From positions 1 through 64,000 of the forward strand of contig JAFQQI010000052.1 of assembly GCA_017411305.1 (NCBI GenBank): DNA of 64,000 nucleotides, read 5' to 3'. This document shows positions 9,879 through 19,127 of this stretch, piece after piece. The stretch is from Lachnospiraceae bacterium (GTDB lineage: Bacteria; Bacillota; Clostridia; Lachnospirales; Lachnospiraceae). The notes below the pieces were generated by a model that made no database searches, was not told where the DNA came from, and saw only the letters and a list, made by a program, of their open reading frames with translations. Position 1 is the stretch's first letter. Every line of letters starts with the position of its first letter. A program made the position numbers and the translations under genes.

Positions 9879-11828
9879 ATGGACTCATCTAACCGAGATT
9901 ATCTTACCGGCTTGTATACACGTCAGGAATTGTATCGTTTATACCAAAGCATGGAAAGCGGCAGTTGTTTTCACTTTATGTTTTTGGACATTGATAACTT
10001 TAAAAATGTAAATGATGTTTACGGTCACAACACCGGGGACCTTCTGCTTAAGGCTGTTGCCCGCATTTTAAAAGACAGTGCTCCTACATCTTTCGCAATA
10101 CGCCTCGGCGGCGATGAATTCGTAATGCTGTTTACCGGCTCTCATTCCAGAGAACAGCTTTGTGAAATTGCGGAAAATATCATAAGCCGTATCACTGCCA
10201 AGGAAGGCTTCGCCCATATTTCAACCTATATTTCTGCCAGTGTAGGCATTCTGTATCATGAAACGGTAAGCGGTTCCTTAGATGATATATTATTAAAAAG
10301 CGATATGGCAATGTATTATGCCAAAAGCCACGGCAAAGGACAATACATTGTTTTTAATGACATTGCAAAATCAGTTTTCTCCGAAATAGAAATGGAACAA
10401 AAGCAGACACTTGCGCTTGAAAACGGGGAATTTGAAATTCGGTACCTGCCGATTATCAGTGCACAAACCTCAAGACTTCGTTTATCACAAGTACGATTAT
10501 ATTGGAAGATGTCCGAGCATACAATCAAGTCGCAGGAAGAATTTCTTCCTTTATTTGAAAAAAACGGCTTCATCCGTCAATTGGACAACTGGGTCATTCA
10601 AACTGTTTTTTCGCATTTAGCAAAGTATCATGAAGCTTCCGAGCATATCGGAAAAGTCGGATTGCGAATTTCCAGGCATTCCCTTCTTGATACAAAACTA
10701 CCGGATATGCTGATTTCCCTAATGTATACCTATCGGGTTGAGCCATATGAAATTGATTTCCAAATCCCTGAATCAGCTTTTACCAGAGGTAACCGGGAAT
10801 TAATTAAAGCAATGCAGAAGCTAAAAGAAATGGGATTCAGTATATCTGTTATCGGTGTGGGTTCTGATTTTAAGAGTCTCATCTATTGGGATAAGCTGGC
10901 ATTAGATTCTATTATTTTTGATTCTGATTACTTAAAGAACACCTTAAGTTCAGGTAGAGGGCGACAAATAATCAAAACTCTGCTTTCCATGGGTCGTGAA
11001 TTAAAGATGCTTGTTATGGCAGATGGTATTACGACAAAAGAAGACGTTCTGTTTCTCGGCGGATGCGGTTGTAATGCCATTAGCGGGCCATACTATTCTG
11101 AGCCTTTAGACCTGAAGCATTATCAGGATTATGTAAAAGATAAAATTAATCACAATGACGAAAAAACAGAATTCCATTTTGCAAACAACCTATCTTCCTC
11201 CGACAATGCCCTTTGCGGCAAAATCATAGGCAGTAATATCCAGTTCATGGATGGAATCAGTAATAACTGGGGAAGTCTTTTCTTTCCCGGTGGCAGTTTT
11301 GGCGAAAACGTAGTCGAATTGCCGCCTGCCGCTTTAGCAGAACCTTCTTTTACAGTCTGCCTGTGGTTAAAGCCTCTAAAAAGCACCAGCTGGACCAGTG
11401 TATTTTATGCCAGATATAAAAGCAGTTTTTGCTCCTTCTCTCCTTATGTAATCGGCGGACATAATATCTACCGCATCAGTGAAGATACTGATGCAAACGG
11501 ATTTCATGATATTTTATCCAGACAGCTTCACGAAAAAGAATGGACCTTTGTCTGTATTACTTACGATGATGCGGCTGCAATCAGCCGTACCTATATCAAT
11601 GGCCGGAAAGCCGGATATTGCAGCGATTTACCTGCCCTTCCGGCATGTCGCCAAATATTGCTGGGCGGCGACCCTTTTCAGCCTTCCTACGAGGGTTATT
11701 TGTCAGGACTGATTTTTTTCAATTACATAAAATCAGAAGAAGAAATTGCAGAATTATATCAGAGCTTTTGCAATGAACCGGGATTTGCCGGAAAGAAAGA
11801 AGAGTTTTGGCTGGATGGTGACCTTTAA
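9879..11828 (+). CDS. GGDEF / degenerate EAL / LamG-like signalling protein
   Basis: 649 residues, no signal peptide or membrane helix. Residues about 1-130 are a GGDEF domain with intact GGDEF at 77-81, lacking an RxxD inhibitory site. Residues about 136-395 align with an EAL domain, but the EAL triad reads LSQV and the DDFG loop is lost, so phosphodiesterase activity is unlikely. Residues about 445-645 read as a concanavalin-like LamG jelly roll: SFTVCLWLKP, EWTFVCITYDD, TYINGRK and YLSGLIFFN are typical. AGGAGG precedes the ATG. It follows GH51 closely, so a carbohydrate-responsive cytosolic c-di-GMP protein is a reasonable inference. The last residues DGDL come from a palindrome shared with the convergent gene. 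Confidence 0.85.
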   Translation: MDSSNRDYLTGLYTRQELYRLYQSMESGSCFHFMFLDIDNFKNVNDVYGHNTGDLLLKAVARILKDSAPTSFAIRLGGDEFVMLFTGSHSREQLCEIAENIISRITAKEGFAHISTYISASVGILYHETVSGSLDDILLKSDMAMYYAKSHGKGQYIVFNDIAKSVFSEIEMEQKQTLALENGEFEIRYLPIISAQTSRLRLSQVRLYWKMSEHTIKSQEEFLPLFEKNGFIRQLDNWVIQTVFSHLAKYHEASEHIGKVGLRISRHSLLDTKLPDMLISLMYTYRVEPYEIDFQIPESAFTRGNRELIKAMQKLKEMGFSISVIGVGSDFKSLIYWDKLALDSIIFDSDYLKNTLSSGRGRQIIKTLLSMGRELKMLVMADGITTKEDVLFLGGCGCNAISGPYYSEPLDLKHYQDYVKDKINHNDEKTEFHFANNLSSSDNALCGKIIGSNIQFMDGISNNWGSLFFPGGSFGENVVELPPAALAEPSFTVCLWLKPLKSTSWTSVFYARYKSSFCSFSPYVIGGHNIYRISEDTDANGFHDILSRQLHEKEWTFVCITYDDAAAISRTYINGRKAGYCSDLPALPACRQILLGGDPFQPSYEGYLSGLIFFNYIKSEEEIAELYQSFCNEPGFAGKKEEFWLDGDL

Positions 11829-11847
11829 AGGTCACCATCTCTTTTTG
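11814..11847 (+). terminator. 26-bp perfect palindrome acting as terminator across two stop codons
   Basis: Arms GATGGTGACCTTT and its exact complement meet without a spacer at 11814-11839, followed on the plus strand by TCTTTTT. The stops of both convergent genes lie inside the palindrome. On the minus strand the following bases (CAGCCAAAAC) lack a T run, so termination is expected mainly for the plus-strand transcript. Confidence 0.75.
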
Positions 11848-13147
11848 CCCAAAATGCAATTCCTTTTTTAGAAATTCCGGTAATCGCAAGTGTCTCTCTT
11901 TCGCATCCCTCATCCCATACCGGTGAGGCATAAAACGTTTCTTCATTGGGACCATAAGTTATTTTAAATTCATTTCTTCCTGTCTTTTCCCATGTTCCCT
12001 GTATAGAACAGCATTCATAATATCCATCACTACGAAGTTTCATCGGAACTGCTGTTGCAATACCTTGGGGAAGCGCAGGAACTAAATTAATTCTTTCATA
12101 AAAACCGGCCAGTTCTTCTACTGATATCTCCTGTTCCTGTTCCCCTGCATAAGGCTGTGCACTTACTAGCGGCCAACCATCCGGCGTCCAGAAGATTTTT
12201 CTTACCTGCATAGTAGACGGTTCCGGCGCAGGCGTAAAGTTCTTTTCTCTGATATGGCTTATCAAATACCAGCTTTCATCAGCATCTCTAAGCACTGAAT
12301 TATGCCCCGGTGCCATATATGACTTTCCCTGATTCCACTGATAACCACAAAAATTCAAAAATCCGACTGTATTATCCGCATCATTTAAATCTGTTAAATC
12401 ACGTCCGTTAAAGTCAAGGAAGGGACCTTTCACACTCTTGCTTCTTCCTACACGAACGTTATAGTCGCTCTTTAATGAACCATATGAAACAAATAAGTAA
12501 TAATATTCCGTATCCGGGTTATAAATCATATACGGTCCCTCAATACCGCCGCTCATCCATGACGGCCTTCTGGCAACACAGGTACCGATACCTTCTTCTC
12601 CTGCGAGCCCTGTTCCTTTATCCAACAAAAGTACATGACAGCCACCCCAGAAAGAACCGTAAACCATATACATATCCCCGGTTTTCACATCAGTAATAAT
12701 ATTGGCATCAATGGCATTTACCGGAAGTTTATCTGTTGTTTTCAGCACACATCCGCGAGGGATAAAAGGTCCTTCCGGATTATCAGCTACTGCCAAAAAA
12801 ATACAGGATTGTCTGACACCCCATGTGGAATTAGAGCAATACAAACGATATTCCTCTCCCACTTTCACAATATCAGGTGCCCAAATGTCTTTTCCGCCTA
12901 CCCATTCTGAAGATTCAAGGGGCGGTGCATCCACCACTTTCCCTACCATCTCCCAATGTACCAAATCCTCTGATCTTTGGCAGATGGCACCTGTAGAATA
13001 AGTGTAATAATCTTTACTGTCCGGGTCCTTGTAAATTGCAGGGTCATGGGTAAACCATAATCCAATGTTTACATCTGTTCTTGCAAGACCTTTTGACAGA
13101 ATATTCTTCTCCGGCTGCATTCCCGGATTCTTTGGATAGTTAATCAT
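11825..13147 (-). CDS. GH43 family glycosidase, intracellular arabinan-active type
   Basis: 440 residues without a signal peptide. The five-bladed propeller signatures of GH43 are visible: catalytic base in FTHDPAIY (Asp35), pKa-modulating Asp in IDANIITD (about 150), acid Glu in GGIEGPYMIY (about 200) and the histidine of APGHNS later. A C-terminal beta domain (about 340-440) follows. The layout resembles arabinan endo-1,5-arabinosidases and related exo-enzymes. It probably trims imported arabino-oligosaccharides in the cytosol. It is divergent from the ArsR-type regulator gene and converges with, and overlaps by 4 bases, the GGDEF/EAL/LamG gene. AGGAGG-like AAAGGAGG precedes the start. Confidence 0.9.
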   Translation of the reverse strand: MINYPKNPGMQPEKNILSKGLARTDVNIGLWFTHDPAIYKDPDSKDYYTYSTGAICQRSEDLVHWEMVGKVVDAPPLESSEWVGGKDIWAPDIVKVGEEYRLYCSNSTWGVRQSCIFLAVADNPEGPFIPRGCVLKTTDKLPVNAIDANIITDVKTGDMYMVYGSFWGGCHVLLLDKGTGLAGEEGIGTCVARRPSWMSGGIEGPYMIYNPDTEYYYLFVSYGSLKSDYNVRVGRSKSVKGPFLDFNGRDLTDLNDADNTVGFLNFCGYQWNQGKSYMAPGHNSVLRDADESWYLISHIREKNFTPAPEPSTMQVRKIFWTPDGWPLVSAQPYAGEQEQEISVEELAGFYERINLVPALPQGIATAVPMKLRSDGYYECCSIQGTWEKTGRNEFKITYGPNEETFYASPVWDEGCERETLAITGISKKGIAFWAKRDGDL

Positions 13148-13174
13148 GATACTATACCTCCTTTTTTATATAAA

Positions 13175-13187
13175 TCTAAAATATTTT
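13175..13187. promoter_or_regulatory. Candidate operator in front of GH43
   Basis: TCTAAAATATTTT lies 28 bases upstream of the GH43 start codon. The 12-base core CTAAAATATTTT recurs exactly at 13271-13282 on the other side of the divergent region. Confidence 0.4.
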
Positions 13188-13228
13188 CTTTTCTATAAAA
13201 TAAAAAAATCAATTATATCTATTATTCG

Positions 13229-13257
13229 TTTACACTTTATTAAAATCGTGCTATAAT
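13229..13257 (+). promoter_or_regulatory. Promoter of the ArsR-type regulator
   Basis: TTTACA (13229-13234), 17-base spacer, TATAAT (13252-13257), about 45 bases before the ATG. Confidence 0.75.
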
Positions 13258-13270
13258 AATATAGATAAAA

Positions 13271-13283
13271 CTAAAATATTTTT
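13271..13283. promoter_or_regulatory. Candidate operator downstream of the regulator's -10
   Basis: CTAAAATATTTTT begins 13 bases after the TATAAT box, where a repressor would block initiation or clearance. The same core occurs at 13176-13187, and a close form is at 21884-21893. Confidence 0.4.
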
Positions 13284-13301
13284 ACATAGAAAGGACTTGC
13301 T

Positions 13302-14231
13302 ATGCTTCACATCAAATCATTAGACGAAGGGCTTGAGCTGTTTAAAGCATTAGGTTCCAACATCCGAATTGAAATCATCAAAATCTTACGTGAAAACAAC
13401 GGCATGAATATGAATGATTTGGCTTCCCGCCTTAACATCACCAACGGTGCCCTCACCAGCCATATCAAAAAACTGGAGGACTGCGGACTCATTTCTACCG
13501 CCTCCGAATCAGCAGGTCACGGAAACCAGAAAATCTGCACCGTGCTTCTTGACAAGATACTGATTGACCTTGAGAACACTGATGATGAACAAAATGTATA
13601 TCAAACCGAGTTAAAAGTGGGCCATTATTCCAACTACAATATCTATCCCACTTGCGGACTTGCATCCTCCACCGCTTTAATCGGAGAAGTAGATGATACC
13701 AGATACTTCGCACATCCGGACAGATATAATGCAGATATTCTTTGGTTTACAAGAGGATTTGTGGAATACATCATTCCTAACTTCATTCCCTTTTCCCAAA
13801 AGATTGACAAACTCACTATTTCTGCAGAGTTAAGTTCGGAAGCTCCCGGTGTAAACGATGTATGGCCCTCGGATATTTCCTTCTACATTAACGATACCTT
13901 TATCGGTTCCTGGACAAGTCCCGGTGACTTCGGAGATGTAAACGGTATTTTTACTCCCGAATGGTGGTTTCCTAACTGGAACCAATATGGATTACTGAAG
14001 CTTCTCGTTATTAACAAACGAGGTACCTTTATGGATGGTCTTCAGATTTCCAACGTTACCATTTATGATTTAAATCTTACCGACAAAAGTACTATCCGAC
14101 TGAAAATGGCCGTTAATGAAGATTCCGTACATGTAGGAGGACTTACCATCTTCGGTAAGAACTTTGGTAACTACAATCAGGATATTAACGTACGAATCAA
14201 TTACAGTCCCATTTCTCAGGAACAGGAATAA
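13302..14231 (+). CDS. ArsR-type HTH regulator with large C-terminal beta-rich sensor domain
   Basis: 309 residues. The first about 90 form a winged helix like ArsR/MarR proteins (LFKALGSNIRIEIIKIL, then NMNDLASRLNITNGALTSHIKKLEDCGLI). No metal-binding CxC is present in the HTH. The remaining about 210 residues are rich in Trp, Phe, Asn and short beta strands (FYINDTFIGSW, TPEWWFPNWNQYG) and look like a ligand-binding beta sandwich; I do not recognise a named family. GAAAGGA precedes the ATG. Divergence from GH43 and position at the centre of the arabinan locus suggest it senses arabinose or an arabino-oligosaccharide. Confidence 0.85.
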   Translation: MLHIKSLDEGLELFKALGSNIRIEIIKILRENNGMNMNDLASRLNITNGALTSHIKKLEDCGLISTASESAGHGNQKICTVLLDKILIDLENTDDEQNVYQTELKVGHYSNYNIYPTCGLASSTALIGEVDDTRYFAHPDRYNADILWFTRGFVEYIIPNFIPFSQKIDKLTISAELSSEAPGVNDVWPSDISFYINDTFIGSWTSPGDFGDVNGIFTPEWWFPNWNQYGLLKLLVINKRGTFMDGLQISNVTIYDLNLTDKSTIRLKMAVNEDSVHVGGLTIFGKNFGNYNQDINVRINYSPISQEQE

Positions 14232-14265
14232 ACAGTTTCCCTTTCTATGTATATAAAATAAACGT

Positions 14266-14295
14266 CCCCGGCTTCAAAGGAAGCCGGGGTTCTTT
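14266..14295 (+). terminator. Strong terminator after the regulator gene
   Basis: Perfect 10-bp GC-rich stem CCCCGGCTTC / GAAGCCGGGG with AAAG loop, followed by TTCTTT. Confidence 0.9.
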
Positions 14296-14347
14296 ATGTC
14301 CACTAAGGCAGCTCGCAAAGCGTGGCGTCGTTTGTTCTTAATGACAA

Positions 14348-16579
14348 TTAAATTTTAAACCGCTCCATTGACTTTGATAATTCTTCTGCCTCTTTATTTA
14401 AGCTTTCCGCATTGTTTACCAACAAGTCAACCTGCTGCATTTTATCATTTACCACTTCCGATACACCATCTACACTCTTTACAATTTCTTCAGCAATATC
14501 GGAAACACTTTGCATAATCGCAACAATATCTTCTTTATTCATCACCATTGCCGACATATCACTTTGCATCACATGAATCGCACTTACTAAGTCACTTACC
14601 TGACTGCTGATAGTTCCAAACATAGATATGGTATCATTTAATGCCTGTGACTGTTCTTTTAAGAACACTTCCGTCTTTCTTGCAGATTCTTCCGTCTTTG
14701 CAGTAATGTTTTTAATATCTGCAACGATATTTCTTACCTTATCTCCTGCCTTCATTGACTGCTCTGCCAGTTTTCTGATTTCTTCGGCAACCACCGAGAA
14801 GCCTCTTCCGCTTTCACCGGCTCTTGCTGCTTCAATATAAGCATTCAACGACAGTAAATTTGTTTGTCCTGCAATTTCTTCAATAGTATCGATAATTTCC
14901 CCGATATTCTTGGACTGCTTGTCAACCTGATTAATATCTTCAATCAATACGCTGGTAACTGACACGGTATCTTCCGACTTCCGGCTTAAGTTACCTACAA
15001 TATCTTTTCCTTTTTCAATGGCAGATAGTGCTTCTTCCGTTTTGGATACCATATTTTCAGATTCCTGATATATGTTGTTTATCTTATCCGAAAATACATT
15101 AATTGTCTCAACACCCTGCTCTGTTTTCTGCGCCTGAATTCCTACATCTTCTGCTACAGAATGCATGGAATCAACCACCTGCTTCATGGAGCTTTCAATC
15201 TCAGTAGATGAGGCTACCACTTCACCGGATAACCGTACCACCTTTTGTCCGAAAGTCTGATTATCGGAAATCAGTCCCCTCATACCAGAAAGCATCTTTG
15301 TCATACCTGCTATCAGCTTGCCAAACTCATCTTTTCTCTTTGTGGTTACTTCCTGCGTCAAATCACCTTCTGCTGCACATGCCAACGCATCACAGGTCTG
15401 ATTCAATGCAGAGCTGATACTCTTTGTCAGTGACATACCTGCAAAAACTGCAACTGCACAGGCTAAAAGTACAATTATAATTGTGGCCGTTCTGATAACG
15501 GAAATTTCACTGGTAATGGTTGACTTCGGCACTAATGTACATATGGTAATTCCTGTTTTTCCTACCGGATTATATACATACAGATACTGCTTACCGCCTA
15601 CCTTTACATATTTACTTCCGCCCTCTTTTGCAGCAATGCTCTCTTCATAGAAAGCATTTCCTACAAACATTTTTTCGCCTTCATACTTTTGCATTACGAC
15701 TTCGCCGTTTTTGTTATGCACTTCCTGAAGCAATACTTCTCTTCCGTCCTCTGTCACATAACCGGTAATACTGCCTTTTCCGAATTCCATAACACCGAGA
15801 AGTTCCTGCATATAATTACTGCTGACATCTACAATAAAGAAGCCGTTATTTCTGTTTAACACATAATGCATAATAAAGGAAAGTGCGTAATCATCACTGC
15901 CCGTAGCCAAACTTTGGTCTAACGTATTGTGATAGCCCCGCCAGGTATTTTTGGTTCTTTTTGCCTGCAGGCTCTGTCCTACTTCCGTCTTTAAACATTC
16001 CTCATAATAATTCTCGGGAAGTCCCTTTACATTGGACAGAATTGCCTTTCCCTGCTGCGGGATAATATAGTAGGCACCGATATAGTTCATATTTGCCTTT
16101 AAATTTACAAGCATATCCGTAATCGGCCCCGTATAGGAAACCGCTTCCGCAGCGGAAGCATCAAACTTATCGTTGTAATATGCATTAAAGTCTTCACTCA
16201 AATACATTTCCACAATCTTGGAAGATACGGAATCGCAAACCAATCCCATAGAAGTTTCCATGGATGAGCTTGCACTGACAACCGCATTTTCATATCTGGT
16301 CATAACAGCTTTAGATGCCATTGCATAACAGGTAATCCCCAGTATTGCAATCAAAACCACGGATATGCCGAAAAATTTCATCAGGGAGTGGGAAATCTTT
16401 TTTTCCTTACCGGAGTCTTCCATTCCCAGTTTATTTGCTATATTCATGAAAATTTCCCGCATTTTTTCAAGTTTTACTTTTTTATGCTTTTTTTCTTTTT
16501 GGGTTTTCTTTTCATTAAGCAGAATATTTTCTTCCACTTCAGCATTTGATTTTTTTACTTTAAATTTTATTTTTTTCAT
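14348..16579 (-). CDS. Methyl-accepting chemotaxis protein, last gene of the arabinan transporter operon
   Basis: 743 residues. An unusual 65-residue highly charged, Lys-rich cytosolic N-terminus precedes TM1 (about 70-88). A dCACHE-type sensor region follows (about 90-360), then TM2 (about 364-382), HAMP (about 383-435) and the signalling coiled coil with its hairpin tip [21 protein letters not shown] (about 568-588). It would report an extracellular ligand or binding protein to CheA/CheW. The ATG at 16579 has AGGAG 7 bases upstream; the longer in-frame start at 16648 overlaps the preceding gene and lacks such a site. It follows the GH43 exo-enzyme by 28 bases, so it belongs with the arabinan uptake genes. 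Confidence 0.9.
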   Translation of the reverse strand: MKKIKFKVKKSNAEVEENILLNEKKTQKEKKHKKVKLEKMREIFMNIANKLGMEDSGKEKKISHSLMKFFGISVVLIAILGITCYAMASKAVMTRYENAVVSASSSMETSMGLVCDSVSSKIVEMYLSEDFNAYYNDKFDASAAEAVSYTGPITDMLVNLKANMNYIGAYYIIPQQGKAILSNVKGLPENYYEECLKTEVGQSLQAKRTKNTWRGYHNTLDQSLATGSDDYALSFIMHYVLNRNNGFFIVDVSSNYMQELLGVMEFGKGSITGYVTEDGREVLLQEVHNKNGEVVMQKYEGEKMFVGNAFYEESIAAKEGGSKYVKVGGKQYLYVYNPVGKTGITICTLVPKSTITSEISVIRTATIIIVLLACAVAVFAGMSLTKSISSALNQTCDALACAAEGDLTQEVTTKRKDEFGKLIAGMTKMLSGMRGLISDNQTFGQKVVRLSGEVVASSTEIESSMKQVVDSMHSVAEDVGIQAQKTEQGVETINVFSDKINNIYQESENMVSKTEEALSAIEKGKDIVGNLSRKSEDTVSVTSVLIEDINQVDKQSKNIGEIIDTIEEIAGQTNLLSLNAYIEAARAGESGRGFSVVAEEIRKLAEQSMKAGDKVRNIVADIKNITAKTEESARKTEVFLKEQSQALNDTISMFGTISSQVSDLVSAIHVMQSDMSAMVMNKEDIVAIMQSVSDIAEEIVKSVDGVSEVVNDKMQQVDLLVNNAESLNKEAEELSKSMERFKI

Positions 16580-16607
16580 AGGCTGTCTCCTATATTTACT
16601 ATTTACG

Positions 16608-17570
16608 CTAGAACTGAAATACAGGTTTCCCTTCATCACTCCAGTCAAATTTCATCAGCATAGCATGCCTATTAGGATTATAAAGCGGATTTCCTACAAT
16701 TTCTGTTTCCGTGCGGGCATGGAACACTAAAATATCATTGCCTTCTTCATCCTTTGTAAATGAATTATGACCCGGACCATAAATCGTTTTACTTGCATCT
16801 GAGGCAAGTACCGGATATCTCTTTTTTTGCCATGCACGGGGATCCAGGATATCTGCATCTTCATCAATTGTGAGCATTCCCATGCAATAATCAATACCTG
16901 TTTCACTGGCAGAGTATGTTACAAAAATTTTTCCGTTACGATACAATACTGCCGGCCCCTCGTTTACCCAGAAGCCTTTTCGTTCCCAATCATAATCCGG
17001 TGTTGTCAAAAGGACCTGAACCGTCTTTAATTTTAACGGAGATTCCATTTCTGCTATGTAAAGATTGGAAATCTGTTTTCCCACACCAACCTTCTCTGCC
17101 CAGATAAAATAATTTTTACCTTTATTTTTGAGAATGGTAGCATCAAGCGAAAAGGCACGGAAAGAAAATTCATCCTCATCTGCACACTGCATCATTCCTC
17201 TCTCTACCCATTCATCCGTAAGCGGGTCCTCTCCCATACATTCCAGCACATAGGGTCTGATATTCCATACATCTTCAGCCATTCCCGCAGCGAAGTAAAT
17301 ATACCATTTACCATCCAGATAATGAAGTTCCGGGGCCCACACATGAAAACTCATAGGCCCATTCTCATGCTTCTTCCAAATCATTATTTCTTCTGCACTT
17401 TGTAATCCCTTTAAAGTTTTTGCTCTTCTGAGCGCAATCCCGTTATACTCAGGCAGGCTTGCCGTAAAATAATAGTCATTGTTTGTATGTTTATATACAT
17501 ACGGATCTGCCCTTTGAGCAATCCATACTTCCTTATACGCTACTGTTTCTGTCATTTCCTGTTCCTTCAT
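16608..17570 (-). CDS. GH43 exo-arabinofuranosidase-like enzyme, intracellular
   Basis: About 320 residues, a single catalytic propeller without signal peptide or accessory domain. The base aspartate is in [10 protein letters not shown] (Asp22); later AFSLDATIL and VNEGPAVLY carry the expected Asp and Glu, and YGPGHNSF the calcium-site His. The sequence style ([18 protein letters not shown]) resembles the subfamily containing exo-1,5-alpha-L-arabinofuranosidases. It probably removes arabinose from imported arabino-oligosaccharides. The start may be 17570 or, with a better spaced AAGGA, 17555. It lies 23 bases after the DUF624 gene in the same operon. Confidence 0.88.
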   Translation of the reverse strand: MKEQEMTETVAYKEVWIAQRADPYVYKHTNNDYYFTASLPEYNGIALRRAKTLKGLQSAEEIMIWKKHENGPMSFHVWAPELHYLDGKWYIYFAAGMAEDVWNIRPYVLECMGEDPLTDEWVERGMMQCADEDEFSFRAFSLDATILKNKGKNYFIWAEKVGVGKQISNLYIAEMESPLKLKTVQVLLTTPDYDWERKGFWVNEGPAVLYRNGKIFVTYSASETGIDYCMGMLTIDEDADILDPRAWQKKRYPVLASDASKTIYGPGHNSFTKDEEGNDILVFHARTETEIVGNPLYNPNRHAMLMKFDWSDEGKPVFQF

Positions 17571-17593
17571 TTCTTAACCATCCTTATATAAAA

Positions 17594-18226
17594 TTACTCA
17601 TCTGTCGGTTCCAAAAAATCATCAAAGCTCTCATCGATATGATTCATCATTACTTTATAGACAAAAAATGATTTCAAATATACCAAAAGTGCAAAACCTA
17701 TAAAGAATGAAATCGCATTCATACCAACCGATGTCAAATTCATCCAAGCAAATCCGCCCGTCAATAAAATCAGCGCTAAGGTATATGGAAAATACCCTAT
17801 TGCAAATGCCGCTGCATTCTTAATCGTGGAAAGCACTGTTCCCTCTAATTTACTCAATACCGGAAATACATACAATCCTATTACACCAACTAAAAGCCAT
17901 AATGCCATACTGACACACAGCATTACTTTTCCAAAACCCGTATGTATCTGATTCCAAAAGATGATATCAGCACCAAATACCGCCGTTATCAGAAGCATTA
18001 AGACCCAAATAACGGTAGCCTGTTTGAAGTTTTGCCTAAAACTGGCAATATATCTTTTCAGGACATATCCATCCCCTTGTCTGATTGAAATAATACAAAC
18101 ATAATACATCGCTGTAGTAGCTGCCCCTATCGTAACGATAGGGAGACAGCTAATAAGCCATAACATATTGAGAAGGATTAAATCCGTCATTTTATTCAAA
18201 AAAGCAATTACCGGCGAGTTAGACAC
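17594..18226 (-). CDS. DUF624 (YesL-like) membrane protein
   Basis: 210 residues, five to six hydrophobic helices, beginning with LNKMTDLILLNMLWLISCLPIVTIGAA, the opening typical of DUF624/YesL proteins. These are commonly encoded within sugar ABC transporter operons of Firmicutes; their biochemical role is not established. It lies 17 bases after the second permease gene. Confidence 0.88.
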   Translation of the reverse strand: MSNSPVIAFLNKMTDLILLNMLWLISCLPIVTIGAATTAMYYVCIISIRQGDGYVLKRYIASFRQNFKQATVIWVLMLLITAVFGADIIFWNQIHTGFGKVMLCVSMALWLLVGVIGLYVFPVLSKLEGTVLSTIKNAAAFAIGYFPYTLALILLTGGFAWMNLTSVGMNAISFFIGFALLVYLKSFFVYKVMMNHIDESFDDFLEPTDE

Positions 18227-18243
18227 TAAAAATCACTCCGTTT

Positions 18244-19116
18244 CTACTTAATACCACTGATTGCAACTGATTCAATAATTACTCTTTGGAAGCAGAAGAA
18301 TAAAGTAATTGTCGGTAACATCGCAATTACCGATGCTGCCATAATCAGTGCATAGTCACTTTGAATTGCATAATATGCATTAAATGATCTGATTACTACC
18401 TGTAACGTCCAGTTCTTTTCACTTCTAAGGAAAATGACCGGTGCAAGATAATCATTCCAAATTCCCATAAACCAAAGTGTCAGCTGTGTACCTACAGCCC
18501 CCTTCATCAGTGGGAAGAAAATCTGCGCGAAGGTTCTGAAATAACCGCATCCGTCAAGCTTTGCCGCATCCATCAGATCATTTGGAATACTGCTCAAGTT
18601 CTGTCTCAGGAAGAAAATCATGCTAACATTACCGAAGCAAGCCGGAATAATTAACGGTAATAACGTATCTGTCCATTTTAATCTGGTAAACATGACATAC
18701 TGGGGAATCATGATAACTGCAAAGGGAATCATGATTGTAGCCAAAAGTCCCATAAAAATGGCACCTTTCCCGCGAAATTTCATCTTGGCAAATGCAAATG
18801 CCGCCAGGGAAGAAGTAAAACCACCAATCAACAATACCGGAATTTCAACTTTAATTGTGTTAAAAACACCGGATATAAAGTTTCCTTTCTGTAACACTTC
18901 CGCATATTTCCCAAATACCCATGGATCCGGAATAATACTGAGCTGACCGGACAAAATCTGATTTTTAGTCATAAACGAAGTCATAACCATATAAATAAGC
19001 GGGAATACCATAACTACTGCGCCAAGGCACAATAATACGAACACTACAGCGTTCCCTATCTTTTCTTTCTTTGATACAACTGCCGATGCAACGATATCTT
19101 TATCTTTTACTGCCAT
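18244..19116 (-). CDS. Sugar ABC transporter permease, MalG/AraQ type
   Basis: 290 residues, six predicted helices. The EAA loop that contacts the ATPase is visible as DAAKLDGCGYFRTFAQIFFP (about 190-210), with the C-terminal half typical of MalG/AraQ proteins ending VAISGIK. It pairs with the upstream permease (11 bases apart) to form the channel of the arabino-oligosaccharide importer. Confidence 0.92.
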   Translation of the reverse strand: MAVKDKDIVASAVVSKKEKIGNAVVFVLLCLGAVVMVFPLIYMVMTSFMTKNQILSGQLSIIPDPWVFGKYAEVLQKGNFISGVFNTIKVEIPVLLIGGFTSSLAAFAFAKMKFRGKGAIFMGLLATIMIPFAVIMIPQYVMFTRLKWTDTLLPLIIPACFGNVSMIFFLRQNLSSIPNDLMDAAKLDGCGYFRTFAQIFFPLMKGAVGTQLTLWFMGIWNDYLAPVIFLRSEKNWTLQVVIRSFNAYYAIQSDYALIMAASVIAMLPTITLFFCFQRVIIESVAISGIK

Positions 19117-19127
19117 AGTATCATCTC

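Noticed and set aside
9879..11828. Active c-di-GMP phosphodiesterase
   Set aside because: The EAL triad and the DDFG metal-binding loop are not present, so only the GGDEF half looks catalytic.
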